From UBA11051 sp964390495 (GTDB taxonomy: Bacteria; Armatimonadota; Zipacnadia; Zipacnadales; UBA11051): a stretch of DNA of 64,000 nucleotides. Shown here in pieces: positions 33,995 to 43,477 of the stretch (position 1 is the stretch's first letter; each line of letters begins with the position of its first letter). The stretch covers positions 71,469 through 135,468 of the forward strand of contig CAYMIN010000011.1 in the NCBI GenBank assembly GCA_964390495.1, given 5' to 3'. Under the pieces are notes generated by a model, which searched no databases, was not told the DNA's origin, and saw only the letters and a list, made by a program, of their open reading frames with translations. The translations under genes were made by a program, and so were the position numbers.

Positions 33995-36967
33995 ATGCGC
34001 ACATTCTGTTCGGTGCTTTCCGTGATCTTGCTCAGCTTCAGCGCCATCTGCCTGGGCCAGCAAGGGCAACCGGCGGTGACGCTTTTGGAGCTTACCAACC
34101 CGGGCTTTGAGCAGGTCCAGGACGCTTCGCGGGGCCGTGAGCAGGGACTGCTGCCGGCCGCCTGGACCGCCCGCAGCACTACCTTCGCCGCTCATAGACT
34201 CAGTCAAGACGCCCGCTCCGGACAGCAGGCGGCCCAGATTACCTTCGCCGCGGGCGAGGGCACCAAGATATCCGGCTACTACTATTCCGACCCCCAGCCG
34301 CTTGCGCTGTGCCAACAGGTCACCGTTTCGGCGCACGTCAAGGTCACTATGCCCGAGGCGGTGCGGGACCAGTACACCGGAGCTTACCTGAGGCTGCTGT
34401 TTCTCAAAGGCGACGATTACATCGGCCTGCACAACAGCAGCGGGCTGAGAGATTCGGCGGGCGAGTGGCGGAAGTTGACAGTTTCCGCCGCACCTCCCCC
34501 GCAGGCCGACAGTTGGCGCATGTCGGTGGAGTTCGCCGGCATCGGTACTGCGCTGTTCGACGACGCCTCCGCCCAATTCGAGCCGTACGACCTCATTGCT
34601 GCCGCCACTCGCCAGGCACCGGCAGGCCGGCCGCTGGACCTTGGCGATGGGCGCTTTGGTGTGCTGGGGCCGGTAACGGTCCCCGCCGAGGGCCTGCACG
34701 TCAGTTCTACGCTCACGGGCAGCTCCGCCTTGCCGCCGACTATCCATCTCGGGTCGGTGTGGTACCAGGGCGAGAAGCAGCTCGCCACGGTGACTGCGCC
34801 CGCCAAGGCCTGGCAGACTCCCACGGCGGTCAGTGTGCCGATCAGGACGCCCCCCGCAGCCGATGCCTTGCGACCGATCATCTATGCCGAGTCCAGAGCA
34901 GCCTGGGACGCTGCTGAAGTCACGCCTGTTACTGTGGCGGAGACATCAGAGACGGAGCTGCCGCCGGCAGAGATCGCGCCTGCTGCTCACCCCCGCTTGT
35001 TCGTAAGCCGGGCCGAGCTGGCTAGGTTGCGGGAGCTGGTGAAGATGGCTCCGGAGCAACTTCGCCGGCAGCACCCCGAGCTCGCCGACCTGTACGCTCA
35101 GCTCCTGGCCGTGGCGGACAAATGCTTTGACGAAAAGGAGATAGCGGTGTATGGGGGCCGTTACAGGACGACGATGCCGCCGGCTCTGCCTCCGCGTCAC
35201 GAGGATGCCTACCCCTACTGGACCGGACTGTCGCGGGCTATCGAGGTGCGGATTGAGGCCCTGGCGACTGTGTATCTTCTGAGCGGCGAGAAGCGCTATG
35301 CCGATCTGGCGAAGTCCTGGACGCTGGCGCTGTGTGAGTGGCCTCGGTGGAACGACCCGGACTATCCCTCCCAGCCCGCCTGCCTCGACACCGGGCACTT
35401 CTGCCACGCGGTCGCCTTCGCCTATGACCTCCTCTACGATGCCCTCTCCGAGCAGGAGCGGCAGACGATTGCCGAGGCTCTGCTCGAGAAGGGCGCGGCG
35501 GCGGTGATGCAGGCGGGCGAGGCGGGCTGGGCGCGGACCATGTCCTGGCCCAACGGCTTTGCCGTCGTCATGGGCGGGATGGGCATTGCCGGCATGGCCA
35601 CGCTGGGCGATGACGAGCGGGCCGATGAGTATGTGCAGTATGCCCGCCGGCGGCTGGCGGCGTTTTTGGACGCCCGCGACCGTGACGGCGGGTACGTGGA
35701 GGGGCTGGTCTATGGCGGATATGCCATCAGCCTGACGATGCCCTTTGCCGGCGCGCTGTCGCTGCACGGAGACGACACGCTGGTTGATCATCCCTATATC
35801 GAGAAAACGCTGCGTTTCGCGGCCTATTGTCTCGAGCCGAGCACCGCCACCAGTGTCAACTTCTGCGATTCCACCTACTCGTCGTGTGCATACAATTCGA
35901 TGGCGGCGTGGCGCGCCAAGGCCGGTGACGGCCTGGCCCAGTGGTATCTGGCCCACAGCACCGGGCTGACGGAACTCTTCGGGTACACCCCGCCTCTGGC
36001 GGTCCTGTGGCACCCGCTGGACACTGACCCGCAGGCTCCGGACCGCTGGGCCCCGGCTGCCCACTACCGCGATATCGGCTGGGTCATCATGCGCTCCGGC
36101 TTCGGGGGCGGCGCATCCGACTTCCTCTTCGCGATGCGCTCCGGCTATCACGGCAGCCACTGCCAACTGGACCAAAACTCCTTCATGTTCAACGTAGGTG
36201 GTAACTGGCTGCTCACCGATCCCGGCTATGGCAAGGGACCTACGGAACTCCACAGCACCTTGCTGGTGAATGGCGCAGGCCAGGTTGCCGCAGGTGGCAG
36301 CATGGAGGCCTTCGGGACAGTCGGCGATGTCGTCTATGCGGCGGGCGATGCCTCAGAGTGCTACGACGGCCTCAGCCGCTTCGTCCGCCATGCCGTTATG
36401 GTGGACAAGTCCTATATCGTGATTGTGGACGAGGTGGCTCCGGCTGATGGCGCTGTGCAAGTCCAGTCCCAACTAATGACCGGCGCACAAGCGCCTCGCC
36501 TTGAGCGCGAAGGGATTATCCGCCTGGCGGCCGCGGAGACAAGCGACCCAATCTGCGCCATCAACATCGCGACGCACAACCAGCTCGAGACCGGCGGGGA
36601 AAATGACCGCAAGCAGCTCACCCACACATATACTGCTGACCGCCGCTGGCTGCACCCGATGGTTCTCACACCAGGGCGAGACACCCCGTGGATCGGGTTC
36701 GTTATTGCCGCCTCGGGGGTCGCCCATATTCGCGTCAGGTCGGAAGGTTTCGTGGATTACCTTTTCCTGAACGTCACGGGCGAGCTGCAGACCATAGGTG
36801 CCCGGTCAGAGCATGGGATGTACGACATCGCGTCCGACGCCCGGCTGGTGTGGATCCGGACGAAGGACGATACGGTGGAGAAGATGTCGGTGGTGTGGGG
36901 CAGCACCGTGAAGCTAGGCGACCAGGTCCTGCTCGAGGCCGACCATAAGCAGGACTTCCATCAGTAG
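33995..36967 (+). CDS. Exported heparinase II/III-like protein 5 with N-terminal carbohydrate-binding-like domain
   Basis: 990 residues. The ATG at 33995 follows GAGGGAAGAGC; an upstream in-frame ATG at 33959 lies before this ribosome site. The signal peptide is RTFCSVLSVILLSFSAICLG. Residues about 30-200 (LTNPGFEQ, AAQITFAAGEGTKISGYYY, EWRKLTVSA) look like a jelly-roll carbohydrate-binding domain. AHPRLFVSRAELARLRELV near 330 is the common N-terminal motif of heparinase II/III and alginate-lyase toroids, and HGSHCQLDQNSFMFNVGG with LTDPGYG near 715 is the C-terminal signature. Unlike proteins 1 to 4 it has no zinc-ribbon-like cysteine module. Confidence 0.75.
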   Translation: MRTFCSVLSVILLSFSAICLGQQGQPAVTLLELTNPGFEQVQDASRGREQGLLPAAWTARSTTFAAHRLSQDARSGQQAAQITFAAGEGTKISGYYYSDPQPLALCQQVTVSAHVKVTMPEAVRDQYTGAYLRLLFLKGDDYIGLHNSSGLRDSAGEWRKLTVSAAPPPQADSWRMSVEFAGIGTALFDDASAQFEPYDLIAAATRQAPAGRPLDLGDGRFGVLGPVTVPAEGLHVSSTLTGSSALPPTIHLGSVWYQGEKQLATVTAPAKAWQTPTAVSVPIRTPPAADALRPIIYAESRAAWDAAEVTPVTVAETSETELPPAEIAPAAHPRLFVSRAELARLRELVKMAPEQLRRQHPELADLYAQLLAVADKCFDEKEIAVYGGRYRTTMPPALPPRHEDAYPYWTGLSRAIEVRIEALATVYLLSGEKRYADLAKSWTLALCEWPRWNDPDYPSQPACLDTGHFCHAVAFAYDLLYDALSEQERQTIAEALLEKGAAAVMQAGEAGWARTMSWPNGFAVVMGGMGIAGMATLGDDERADEYVQYARRRLAAFLDARDRDGGYVEGLVYGGYAISLTMPFAGALSLHGDDTLVDHPYIEKTLRFAAYCLEPSTATSVNFCDSTYSSCAYNSMAAWRAKAGDGLAQWYLAHSTGLTELFGYTPPLAVLWHPLDTDPQAPDRWAPAAHYRDIGWVIMRSGFGGGASDFLFAMRSGYHGSHCQLDQNSFMFNVGGNWLLTDPGYGKGPTELHSTLLVNGAGQVAAGGSMEAFGTVGDVVYAAGDASECYDGLSRFVRHAVMVDKSYIVIVDEVAPADGAVQVQSQLMTGAQAPRLEREGIIRLAAAETSDPICAINIATHNQLETGGENDRKQLTHTYTADRRWLHPMVLTPGRDTPWIGFVIAASGVAHIRVRSEGFVDYLFLNVTGELQTIGARSEHGMYDIASDARLVWIRTKDDTVEKMSVVWGSTVKLGDQVLLEADHKQDFHQ

Positions 36968-36982
36968 CAAGAGGCTAGCTTG

Positions 36983-37078
36983 GCGAGCTCTGCGCACCCA
37001 AACGGTCAACGGCTGGGCCAGGCTTGTCTGTTTCGCTCTGCGAAACAGCCTGCGACAGGCCCCTCCATTACGACTAAC
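36983..37078. repeat. Dispersed repeat of about 100 bp, copy 1
   Basis: Shares most of its length with 51572-51673, including ACAGCCTGCGACAGGCC and an internal hairpin TGTTTCGC...GCGAAACA (37029-37047). It lies between two co-directional genes, which may or may not still be co-transcribed across it. Confidence 0.85.
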
Positions 37079-37120
37079 GCGGGGGGCCGAGTAGTGGTTG
37101 TTTCGGGAAGGAGTGCCAAC

Positions 37121-38071
37121 ATGAAACACATGCTGACGGTGGTGCTGCTAGGTCTTTCGTGTCTCGCAGCTCGCGCCACACCGTATGCTGCCCCGAACAC
37201 CCAGACGGGGCTGCAGTTACAGGACAATGGTGACTGGCTCTTCGCCAATGACCAATACCTGATCCGCTTCGCCAAGAAATGCGGCTATGCCGGTGTTGAT
37301 GTGCGCGTGCTGGCCGGTAGCGGCAGGCGCCTCGACCAGTACTGGGTGCCCGAGTACGCTTTCGGCCCGATGTGCCGGTTCTTTGACAATATCGCCTTCA
37401 CGGCGGCCGATTCGGCGGAGATCCAGGGCCTGCTGACGATGGAGAATACCTTCGTCGCGGCTGAGGCCACCACCATAGACGGCAAGCCCGCGCTGGTTCA
37501 GAAGGGCTATTTGCAGAACCGCAGGGACCAGTCGCAGGGCCAGGTCTATTTCGAGAAGACGCTGCTATTCGACAATGACCATTACGACGTGACACTGGCA
37601 GTGCGGGTCCCGGAGGGTGCGGCATATCGCTATGCCAACGTATGGTGGGACATCAATGATGACTGGTCGGACCGCTACGAGAACAGTGCCGGCGACCGGA
37701 TCAACCTGCGCGTGGATGTGGGGGATGCCCCGCAGGCGGTAAAGTGTCATCGCTCCTTTGCGCAACTCGACCGGGGTTACGGGGCCTGGATCAAGGTCGG
37801 TGGCGAGCAAGAGGAGATCGTGGTATGCTCGCAGGATGCGACGCTGAAGGCGCTGCCCTATGCCGGGCTGGGCATTTTCGACGGAGGGGTGGAGAGGCTG
37901 CCTCGGCTCGGCTACGAGAACTCCTCGCACTCGTGCATGTCGCTGCACCTTATCGGCGGCCGCCAGACCCCGGCGGTCCTGGAGCCGGCGGCCCTGACGA
38001 TTACCTACAGCGTGTACTTCCTGGCGACCTCCACATACGAAGAGCTGTACGGCTCACTCGAGCCGGAATAG
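37121..38071 (+). CDS. Exported hypothetical protein
   Basis: 316 residues. The ATG at 37121 is preceded by GGAAGGAG; the frame is open further upstream through the repeat but without a ribosome site. The signal peptide is MKHMLTVVLLGLSCLAARA. The mature protein is rich in aromatic and acidic residues (YANVWWDINDDWSDRYEN, RGYGAWIKVGG) and predicted beta strands, like carbohydrate-binding or mutarotase-type sandwiches, but no family motif is clear. It has no cysteine pairs or catalytic signature. It sits between lyase protein 5 and the CBM9 fusion, so a role in the same carbohydrate work is inferred from position only. Confidence 0.7.
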   Translation: MKHMLTVVLLGLSCLAARATPYAAPNTQTGLQLQDNGDWLFANDQYLIRFAKKCGYAGVDVRVLAGSGRRLDQYWVPEYAFGPMCRFFDNIAFTAADSAEIQGLLTMENTFVAAEATTIDGKPALVQKGYLQNRRDQSQGQVYFEKTLLFDNDHYDVTLAVRVPEGAAYRYANVWWDINDDWSDRYENSAGDRINLRVDVGDAPQAVKCHRSFAQLDRGYGAWIKVGGEQEEIVVCSQDATLKALPYAGLGIFDGGVERLPRLGYENSSHSCMSLHLIGGRQTPAVLEPAALTITYSVYFLATSTYEELYGSLEPE

Positions 38072-38138
38072 CGGCACACAATCACGGCACTCTATGGTAA
38101 GAAGCGCACAGTATTCCAATGGATGGGAGAGTTGGATC

Positions 38139-41100
38139 ATGCGAAGCAGCGCAGCTAGAGTGAGTTTGGTGGTACTGCTGGCGGTTCTGGCAGCGGTGGG
38201 TGAAGCTGGATGGAACTACTATCCCGCGCCTGAGGTCATTGACCGCGTCTCGCCCGCGGCTGAGTGCCTGCGGGTCGCGGCGCCGCCGGAGTTGGACGGC
38301 ATCGCCACAGAGCCGGCCTGGCAGCAGACGCCGCTAGAGCGCGCCTGGGTTGACCCCACCGACGGTCATAACCGCATTTCAGCTTTGCCCCTGGAGGCCC
38401 GCTTTCTATACGACGACAGCAACATCTACGTGTTCTTCGAGGCCGGGCCCGTTCCTCCGGAGCTGCAGGTACCCGCGCAGTCGGGATGGCGAATGCACCT
38501 GATCATTGATCCCCGCCCCGACCATATCAATGTCCCGTGGGTTCAGCTCGCCGCCGACGGCACGGCCAAGCTCGACCTGAGTACGTTCAAGATTCGCTTC
38601 CGCGATGATGACTACAAATCATTAGCGCAGCCCCAGGGCCAGACCGTAGTGGAAAACGGGCGTCTGCATGGCGAGTTCGCTATCCCGATTGCCGGCCTGA
38701 TGGCAGATCCGCCGGCCGTTGGCGAGGTTTGGGACTTGGAGTTTGCCTTACGCACCACTGCCAGCCGCACCGCGAGCGCCTGGTGCGCCTATGGTATCCG
38801 CGGGCGGCTGCATTTCATATCCGAGGCCCCGCCTGCGCCTGCCTATCGTCTGACTAGGCCGCAACTGCCGATTACCCCGCATCACGGCTCTTTCCCGGTC
38901 GCGGTGACGGTGGAAAAGCAGGGAGACGGTCTGCCCCCGACCGAAATCATTGCACGCGGCCTGACGGGCCAGAGTGCCGGCGAGGCCGTGAGCTTCGACT
39001 TCTCGCCGGCGCAGGTCGGGAAGCCCTTCAACTTCGTCGTCGAGATGCCCGAGCCGGGCTGGGGAGCCGTCAGGTTCGAGCTGCGGCGTGGGGCCGAGCT
39101 GACCGATGTGCTCATGCTGCCGGTGCAGATTGATCCGCAACTGCCTCGTTTCGCCGATACGGTGAAGGGCTCGTTTGAATGCCACCTTGACACCTTCGCC
39201 CCGGCTGTCGGTCGCCCGGTCAGCGGCCAACTCGACTTCGCCCCCTTTGCGGCGGATGAAACCGCGCGGGTGACGGTGGGTCTGCAGGCCCGGGAGACTG
39301 TCGGCGACGAAATGCCGCAAATGCCGACCGAAACGGTCTATCTGGGCCGCCAGCGCCCCTTGACGGCGACCTTCGCCCTCGATACGGCCGACCTGCCCTG
39401 CGGCCTCTATCGCGTCGCCGGGACTTTCGCGGTCGGGGGAAAAGGATACCGATTTGAGAGCCAGCCGGTTAAGATCGCGTCCACACTAGTGACCGCCTAC
39501 GAGGCGATCATGGAGGAGTTTGAGCGGCGTTTCGCAGCTCTCGGCGAGCGCGAACTGAGCTACCCGTTCCAGCGCGATTGTGCGGCGTTCTTGCTCTACA
39601 TGCTGCGGCGGCACCCGGCGCAGGACAACAAGATCGAGCCGCGGGCAACGGCATGGGCGGTGCAGCTTGACGGCATGTTGACGGCGCTGGAGCAGGACCG
39701 CAACTACTTTGCCGGTAGATCCGGACCGTTCTTATGCGCCTACCGCTCGCGCGTGGATGGGTCTTTGCAGCCGTACGAGGTGAACCTCCCCGAGGGCTTC
39801 GACCGCACCAAGCAATGGCCCACCATCTTCGGCTACCACGGGACCTATAGCCACTACTACTATGGTGTCGTCGGCTTGCAGAGGCTCGGCTACCAGCCGC
39901 TGCCGAAGTGGCCGCTCGTGGCCATCGGCCTCGAGGGACGCCATCCCGTGCAGCGCTTGAGGGGCATGGCCGACGTTGATTTCATGGAGGTCTATGACCA
40001 GGTCAAGGCGCACTTCGGCATGGACCCGGACCGCCTCTCCGTCACCGGCTTCTCGCGCGGGGCCTGGACTTCATGCTATTTCGCCACCCAACTGCCGCAT
40101 CTGTTTGCCTCCTCAGCGCCCTGCGCTCATTTCGGCTATGAGTTTTTCAGTGATGCCCCCAATATGCGGCACGTGCACTTTTGCCCCTATCACAGCGTCC
40201 ACGACGAGCGCTGCGAGATCGGCAATGAGCACGTACTGGTGGGCATACTGACCAGTCTTGGCGGCAATGTCTCCTATCAGCAGTACCGCACCGGCCCCCA
40301 TACTACGCAGACTCAGTATCGTGATCGCAGGCACGTAGAGAAGATGCTGGACAGTCGGGCGGTGCAGTACCCGCCGGACGTACAGTTCGTCTGCACCAGA
40401 CCCCGCTACGGACGTGGCTATTGGGGGCGTATCGAGCGGCTGATTGAGTACGGTAAGCTGGCGAAGTTCTCCGCCCGCGTCACCGGCCCCAGCAGCATCG
40501 AGATAGCGACCGACAACGTCGGCGCACTGGCGCTGGACCTCACCGGCGGCCAGGTGGACAAAGCCCGGGCGCTTACCATCGTGCTCAACGGCGCATCCCG
40601 GAAGCTGCCCTACTCTGAGAATCTGCGCCTGGAGATCCAGCCGGTGCAGGCTGAAATCCTGAAAAGCCCTGACCTTGCCGGCCCGCTGGGGGACTGGATG
40701 TTCGATAAGTCGTTGATCGTGTATGGAACTGAGGCGGGCGGGAAGATTGCGACAGCCTGCAAGACACTGGCTGAAGAGGTAAGTAAGGGCACCAGCATCT
40801 CATCGCAACGGGCCATGGACTTTATCAGGGATTCGGAGTGTGAATTCCCGGTCAAGGCTGACAAAGACATTAGCGTCCAGGACGTGGCCGACTGCAATCT
40901 GGTACTGATCGGCGGCCCGGGAGCGAATTCGGTCGCCAGCCGCATCGCCGAGCGGCTGCCGGTGGATTTTGACACCGAAGGCCTGCAGGTAGGCGACCTG
41001 CGCTTCAGCGGCCCGGGCGCTAGTGTGGCCTTTATCTATCCCAACCCGGAGAATCCCCAGCGCTATGTGGTAGTGGTGGCCGCCGCCGATCCGGCACAGC

Positions 41101-41720
41101 CGCCGGCCATTGCCGCACGTATGCTGGGCGAGCTGCATGCAGACGTGCTGGTTATCGGCGGGGAAAGTGCGGTGCGGCAGCCGCGCAAGCTCCACTTCGA
41201 TGCGCAATGGCGCTTGCAGCCGCAGCCGCCGCTGTGTCAGGTGCCGGCCGGCCTCGACACCGATTGGGACCGGATCGCTCTCGACGCCGTCCATCAGTAC
41301 AGCGGCGCCGATGTCAGCTATCGCTACTCCTGGCGCGAGCCGCCGGCGATAGTCGCGGGCCCTCTCTACCACTGCGACGTGGTCCAGAACGTCGGCAGGC
41401 AACAGGCCCTGGTGGCCTTGACGATGACCGGCGCACAGCTTACCGAGCACCTGCGGAGCTGGATCATGCTTTATGGGAAGCCGCCGCTGCTGCGGGGCGT
41501 CAAGCTGGCCTGGCACATTGACCCGGCCAACAAGCTGGTGCGGATAGACCAGTGTGACCTGAAGCCGGAGCAGGAGTACGTGGTAGTGGCGGAGGAGGAG
41601 TCGCTGATGCGACCCTGCTGGGATCTGGGCGAGCATGTCCAGTATCGCCTGCTGGACCTCAGCATCACCCAGGCGGTCGTTCAATATTTGCAGGCTGGCA
41701 AACTGGCCCCAGCCGACTGA
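38139..41720 (+). CDS. Exported fusion: CBM9-like domain, alpha/beta hydrolase, 5'-nucleotidase C-terminal-like domain
   Basis: 1193 residues. The ATG at 38139 follows GGGAGAG; the signal peptide ends near AAVGEAG. Residues about 45-235 (PPELDGIATEPAWQQ, LEARFLYDDSNIYVFFEA) match the CBM9/DOMON-like carbohydrate-binding pattern. Around 545-720 is an esterase/prolyl-oligopeptidase-like alpha/beta hydrolase (VNLPEGFDRTKQWPTIFGYH) with nucleophile elbow GFSRG, Ser about 639. The C-terminal 170 residues resemble the 5'-nucleotidase C-terminal domain: DAVHQYSGADV, then ALVALTMTGAQLTEHLRSW and YVVVAEEESLM. The metallophosphatase N-domain normally paired with that module is absent. It may remove ester groups from a polysaccharide before lyase action (inference). 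Confidence 0.7.
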   Translation: MRSSAARVSLVVLLAVLAAVGEAGWNYYPAPEVIDRVSPAAECLRVAAPPELDGIATEPAWQQTPLERAWVDPTDGHNRISALPLEARFLYDDSNIYVFFEAGPVPPELQVPAQSGWRMHLIIDPRPDHINVPWVQLAADGTAKLDLSTFKIRFRDDDYKSLAQPQGQTVVENGRLHGEFAIPIAGLMADPPAVGEVWDLEFALRTTASRTASAWCAYGIRGRLHFISEAPPAPAYRLTRPQLPITPHHGSFPVAVTVEKQGDGLPPTEIIARGLTGQSAGEAVSFDFSPAQVGKPFNFVVEMPEPGWGAVRFELRRGAELTDVLMLPVQIDPQLPRFADTVKGSFECHLDTFAPAVGRPVSGQLDFAPFAADETARVTVGLQARETVGDEMPQMPTETVYLGRQRPLTATFALDTADLPCGLYRVAGTFAVGGKGYRFESQPVKIASTLVTAYEAIMEEFERRFAALGERELSYPFQRDCAAFLLYMLRRHPAQDNKIEPRATAWAVQLDGMLTALEQDRNYFAGRSGPFLCAYRSRVDGSLQPYEVNLPEGFDRTKQWPTIFGYHGTYSHYYYGVVGLQRLGYQPLPKWPLVAIGLEGRHPVQRLRGMADVDFMEVYDQVKAHFGMDPDRLSVTGFSRGAWTSCYFATQLPHLFASSAPCAHFGYEFFSDAPNMRHVHFCPYHSVHDERCEIGNEHVLVGILTSLGGNVSYQQYRTGPHTTQTQYRDRRHVEKMLDSRAVQYPPDVQFVCTRPRYGRGYWGRIERLIEYGKLAKFSARVTGPSSIEIATDNVGALALDLTGGQVDKARALTIVLNGASRKLPYSENLRLEIQPVQAEILKSPDLAGPLGDWMFDKSLIVYGTEAGGKIATACKTLAEEVSKGTSISSQRAMDFIRDSECEFPVKADKDISVQDVADCNLVLIGGPGANSVASRIAERLPVDFDTEGLQVGDLRFSGPGASVAFIYPNPENPQRYVVVVAAADPAQPPAIAARMLGELHADVLVIGGESAVRQPRKLHFDAQWRLQPQPPLCQVPAGLDTDWDRIALDAVHQYSGADVSYRYSWREPPAIVAGPLYHCDVVQNVGRQQALVALTMTGAQLTEHLRSWIMLYGKPPLLRGVKLAWHIDPANKLVRIDQCDLKPEQEYVVVAEEESLMRPCWDLGEHVQYRLLDLSITQAVVQYLQAGKLAPAD

Positions 41721-41856
41721 GCGATGTTACGCAACTTCCTTCTCACCCAGGCAGGACATCTTCGACCGATTGGGCCGAAGGTGCTTAAGTCACTCTTCGG
41801 CGGTCTGCAGTAGCGGTCCCGGCGCATGTGAGACCAAAGCCGGTGACGAGAAGGTC

Positions 41857-43269
41857 TTACCCCACCAGTTGCTGCCTGGCTTTCTCCACCACCTTGCGCA
41901 TCTCGGCAAGCTGCGGCTCGCGGCCCTCGGGCTTCCGGTATTGGCCCAGCAGCTCGTTGACCTGCGCCTGGGCCTTATCGAGCATCCGCTGCTCTTGCTC
42001 GAAGCCTGCGAAGCCGGCGCGCTCGATCAACTCGGGCAGCCACAGCGCCTTGCGGAAAGTCTGCAGCGTATGCTCGGTGCGGAGGTGGTCCAGCTTGAGC
42101 CCCAGGTCAACCTCGAGGATGCTGGGCATGGCGATATTGTCCGCCGTCGGCTCAACTTCCCTCGCGAACTGGTGAGCGCCCGCGCCCAGGTCTCTCTCCA
42201 GCATAAGCTGGACGGGCGCGAGGATTTTCCCATCATCCAGCATCCCCTGGCCGATGCCGGGGTGCCGGCCGGTAAAGGCGGCAATGGTCATGGCTTTGTA
42301 GGCTTTTTCCAGAGCCGCGTACAGTCCGGGGACCTTGGCGGAACAGTACTCGCCGCCACCTACCGGCACTATCATGCCGCACCAACGCCGCAAAAACTCC
42401 ACCGCCGCGAAACCGTAGTACATGGCATCGCAGGCGCAGTAGCTCACCTCGCCGGTGCTCATGTCCATGCTGCCGGCCCACATTGAGCCCGCCAGCGGTA
42501 CTTCGGGGTTAACCGCCCGCGCCGTCAGCCAGGCCGCCACATGCTCGGCGCTGGCTACGACGATGAAGCCCTCCACGGTGGCGGGGGTGGTGAAGCCCGC
42601 AATCGGCATACCGGTGAGGCCGAGCGGTGTGCCCTCCTCGGCGCGCCGCACGAACTTGTCGGCCACATCCTTGTCGAAGCGCAGCGGGTGGGCGAAGCAT
42701 ATCGCGCCCCAGGTGAACCAATCGGCGATGCCGAGGATGTCGCCCATCTCCTTCAGATAGTCCACCTGGTCCACATGCCAGGCGAAGGTGCGGCCGGGCC
42801 GGTGGGCATACTCCGCCAACAGCATTGCCGCCTCCAGCGGCTCCAGCATCGCCGGCACATCGGTCAGCAGCAGCGCGTGGCCGGCATCCACCTCCGGATG
42901 CAGTACATCGGCGAGCTTAATCAGGGTGATGAAATCCTCGCGGTTGCCGGAGCGAGTTGCTTGCTGCTCCCAGTCATAATAGAACTGGGCTATCTGGGTA
43001 CCGAGTGTCGGCAGAGGTGGGGCGGCAAATCTGGCTTCGGGCTGTTGCGCCTGATTACCGGCTTGCCTGAGTTTGGCGACGAACTCCAGCACCATATCAC
43101 GCGGGAACCTGGCCCGCTCGGCCTCGTAGTCAACCTTGGCGCCGGCGCCTTCCAGCGCACTCAGCAGTTCCTGGTTCTGGCACAGTATCCCGACTTTTTC
43201 CAGCACTTCGCAGACGCCGTCGGCCAGTGGCTGAATATCCTCATCACGCAGCAGCGTTCTCTGAAACAT
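41857..43269 (-). CDS. MttB-superfamily corrinoid-dependent methyltransferase (non-pyrrolysine type)
   Basis: 470 residues, cytoplasmic. I chose the ATG at 43269 because GGGAGGA precedes it by 7 nt; the frame opens 129 nt earlier without a ribosome site. The N terminus (LLRDEDIQPLADGVCEVLEKVGI...FPRDMVLEFV) and the barrel segments (PEVDAGHALLLTDVP, LTGMPIAGFTTPATVEGF) match the trimethylamine methyltransferase superfamily. There is no in-frame TAG, so this is a pyrrolysine-free member. Characterised relatives demethylate quaternary amines such as glycine betaine, carnitine and proline betaine and pass the methyl group to a corrinoid protein. No corrinoid protein gene is in the window. Divergent from the oxidoreductase at 43478. 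Confidence 0.8.
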   Translation of the reverse strand: MFQRTLLRDEDIQPLADGVCEVLEKVGILCQNQELLSALEGAGAKVDYEAERARFPRDMVLEFVAKLRQAGNQAQQPEARFAAPPLPTLGTQIAQFYYDWEQQATRSGNREDFITLIKLADVLHPEVDAGHALLLTDVPAMLEPLEAAMLLAEYAHRPGRTFAWHVDQVDYLKEMGDILGIADWFTWGAICFAHPLRFDKDVADKFVRRAEEGTPLGLTGMPIAGFTTPATVEGFIVVASAEHVAAWLTARAVNPEVPLAGSMWAGSMDMSTGEVSYCACDAMYYGFAAVEFLRRWCGMIVPVGGGEYCSAKVPGLYAALEKAYKAMTIAAFTGRHPGIGQGMLDDGKILAPVQLMLERDLGAGAHQFAREVEPTADNIAMPSILEVDLGLKLDHLRTEHTLQTFRKALWLPELIERAGFAGFEQEQRMLDKAQAQVNELLGQYRKPEGREPQLAEMRKVVEKARQQLVG

Positions 43270-43477
43270 GTGAAATCCTCCCTGCGCAGCATTTCCTGAC
43301 GGACTTCCTGCTCCCGTGTTGTCGCCATTGGTTTTCGCACCCAACGGCGTGTCAACCTGCCTGAAATCTGAAGTGAAAAGCCTGCAGGGCAATCGCATCG
43401 CCGTAGCGAACTACGCAGCAACTGACCGGATCAAAGTCGCAGCGATGCGCTGCAGAATTGTGAGGGAGTGAAACAAA

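Noticed and set aside
34946..36253. 435-codon minus-strand frame opposite lyase protein 5, and a 416-codon one at 21404-22654
   Set aside because: Composition is typical of antisense frames (rich in Arg, Gly, Val, His) and both overlap well-supported genes completely.
41857..43269. Pyrrolysine-type mttB with in-frame amber codon
   Set aside because: The frame has no internal TAG and ends at a TAA; it is a normal pyrrolysine-free member.
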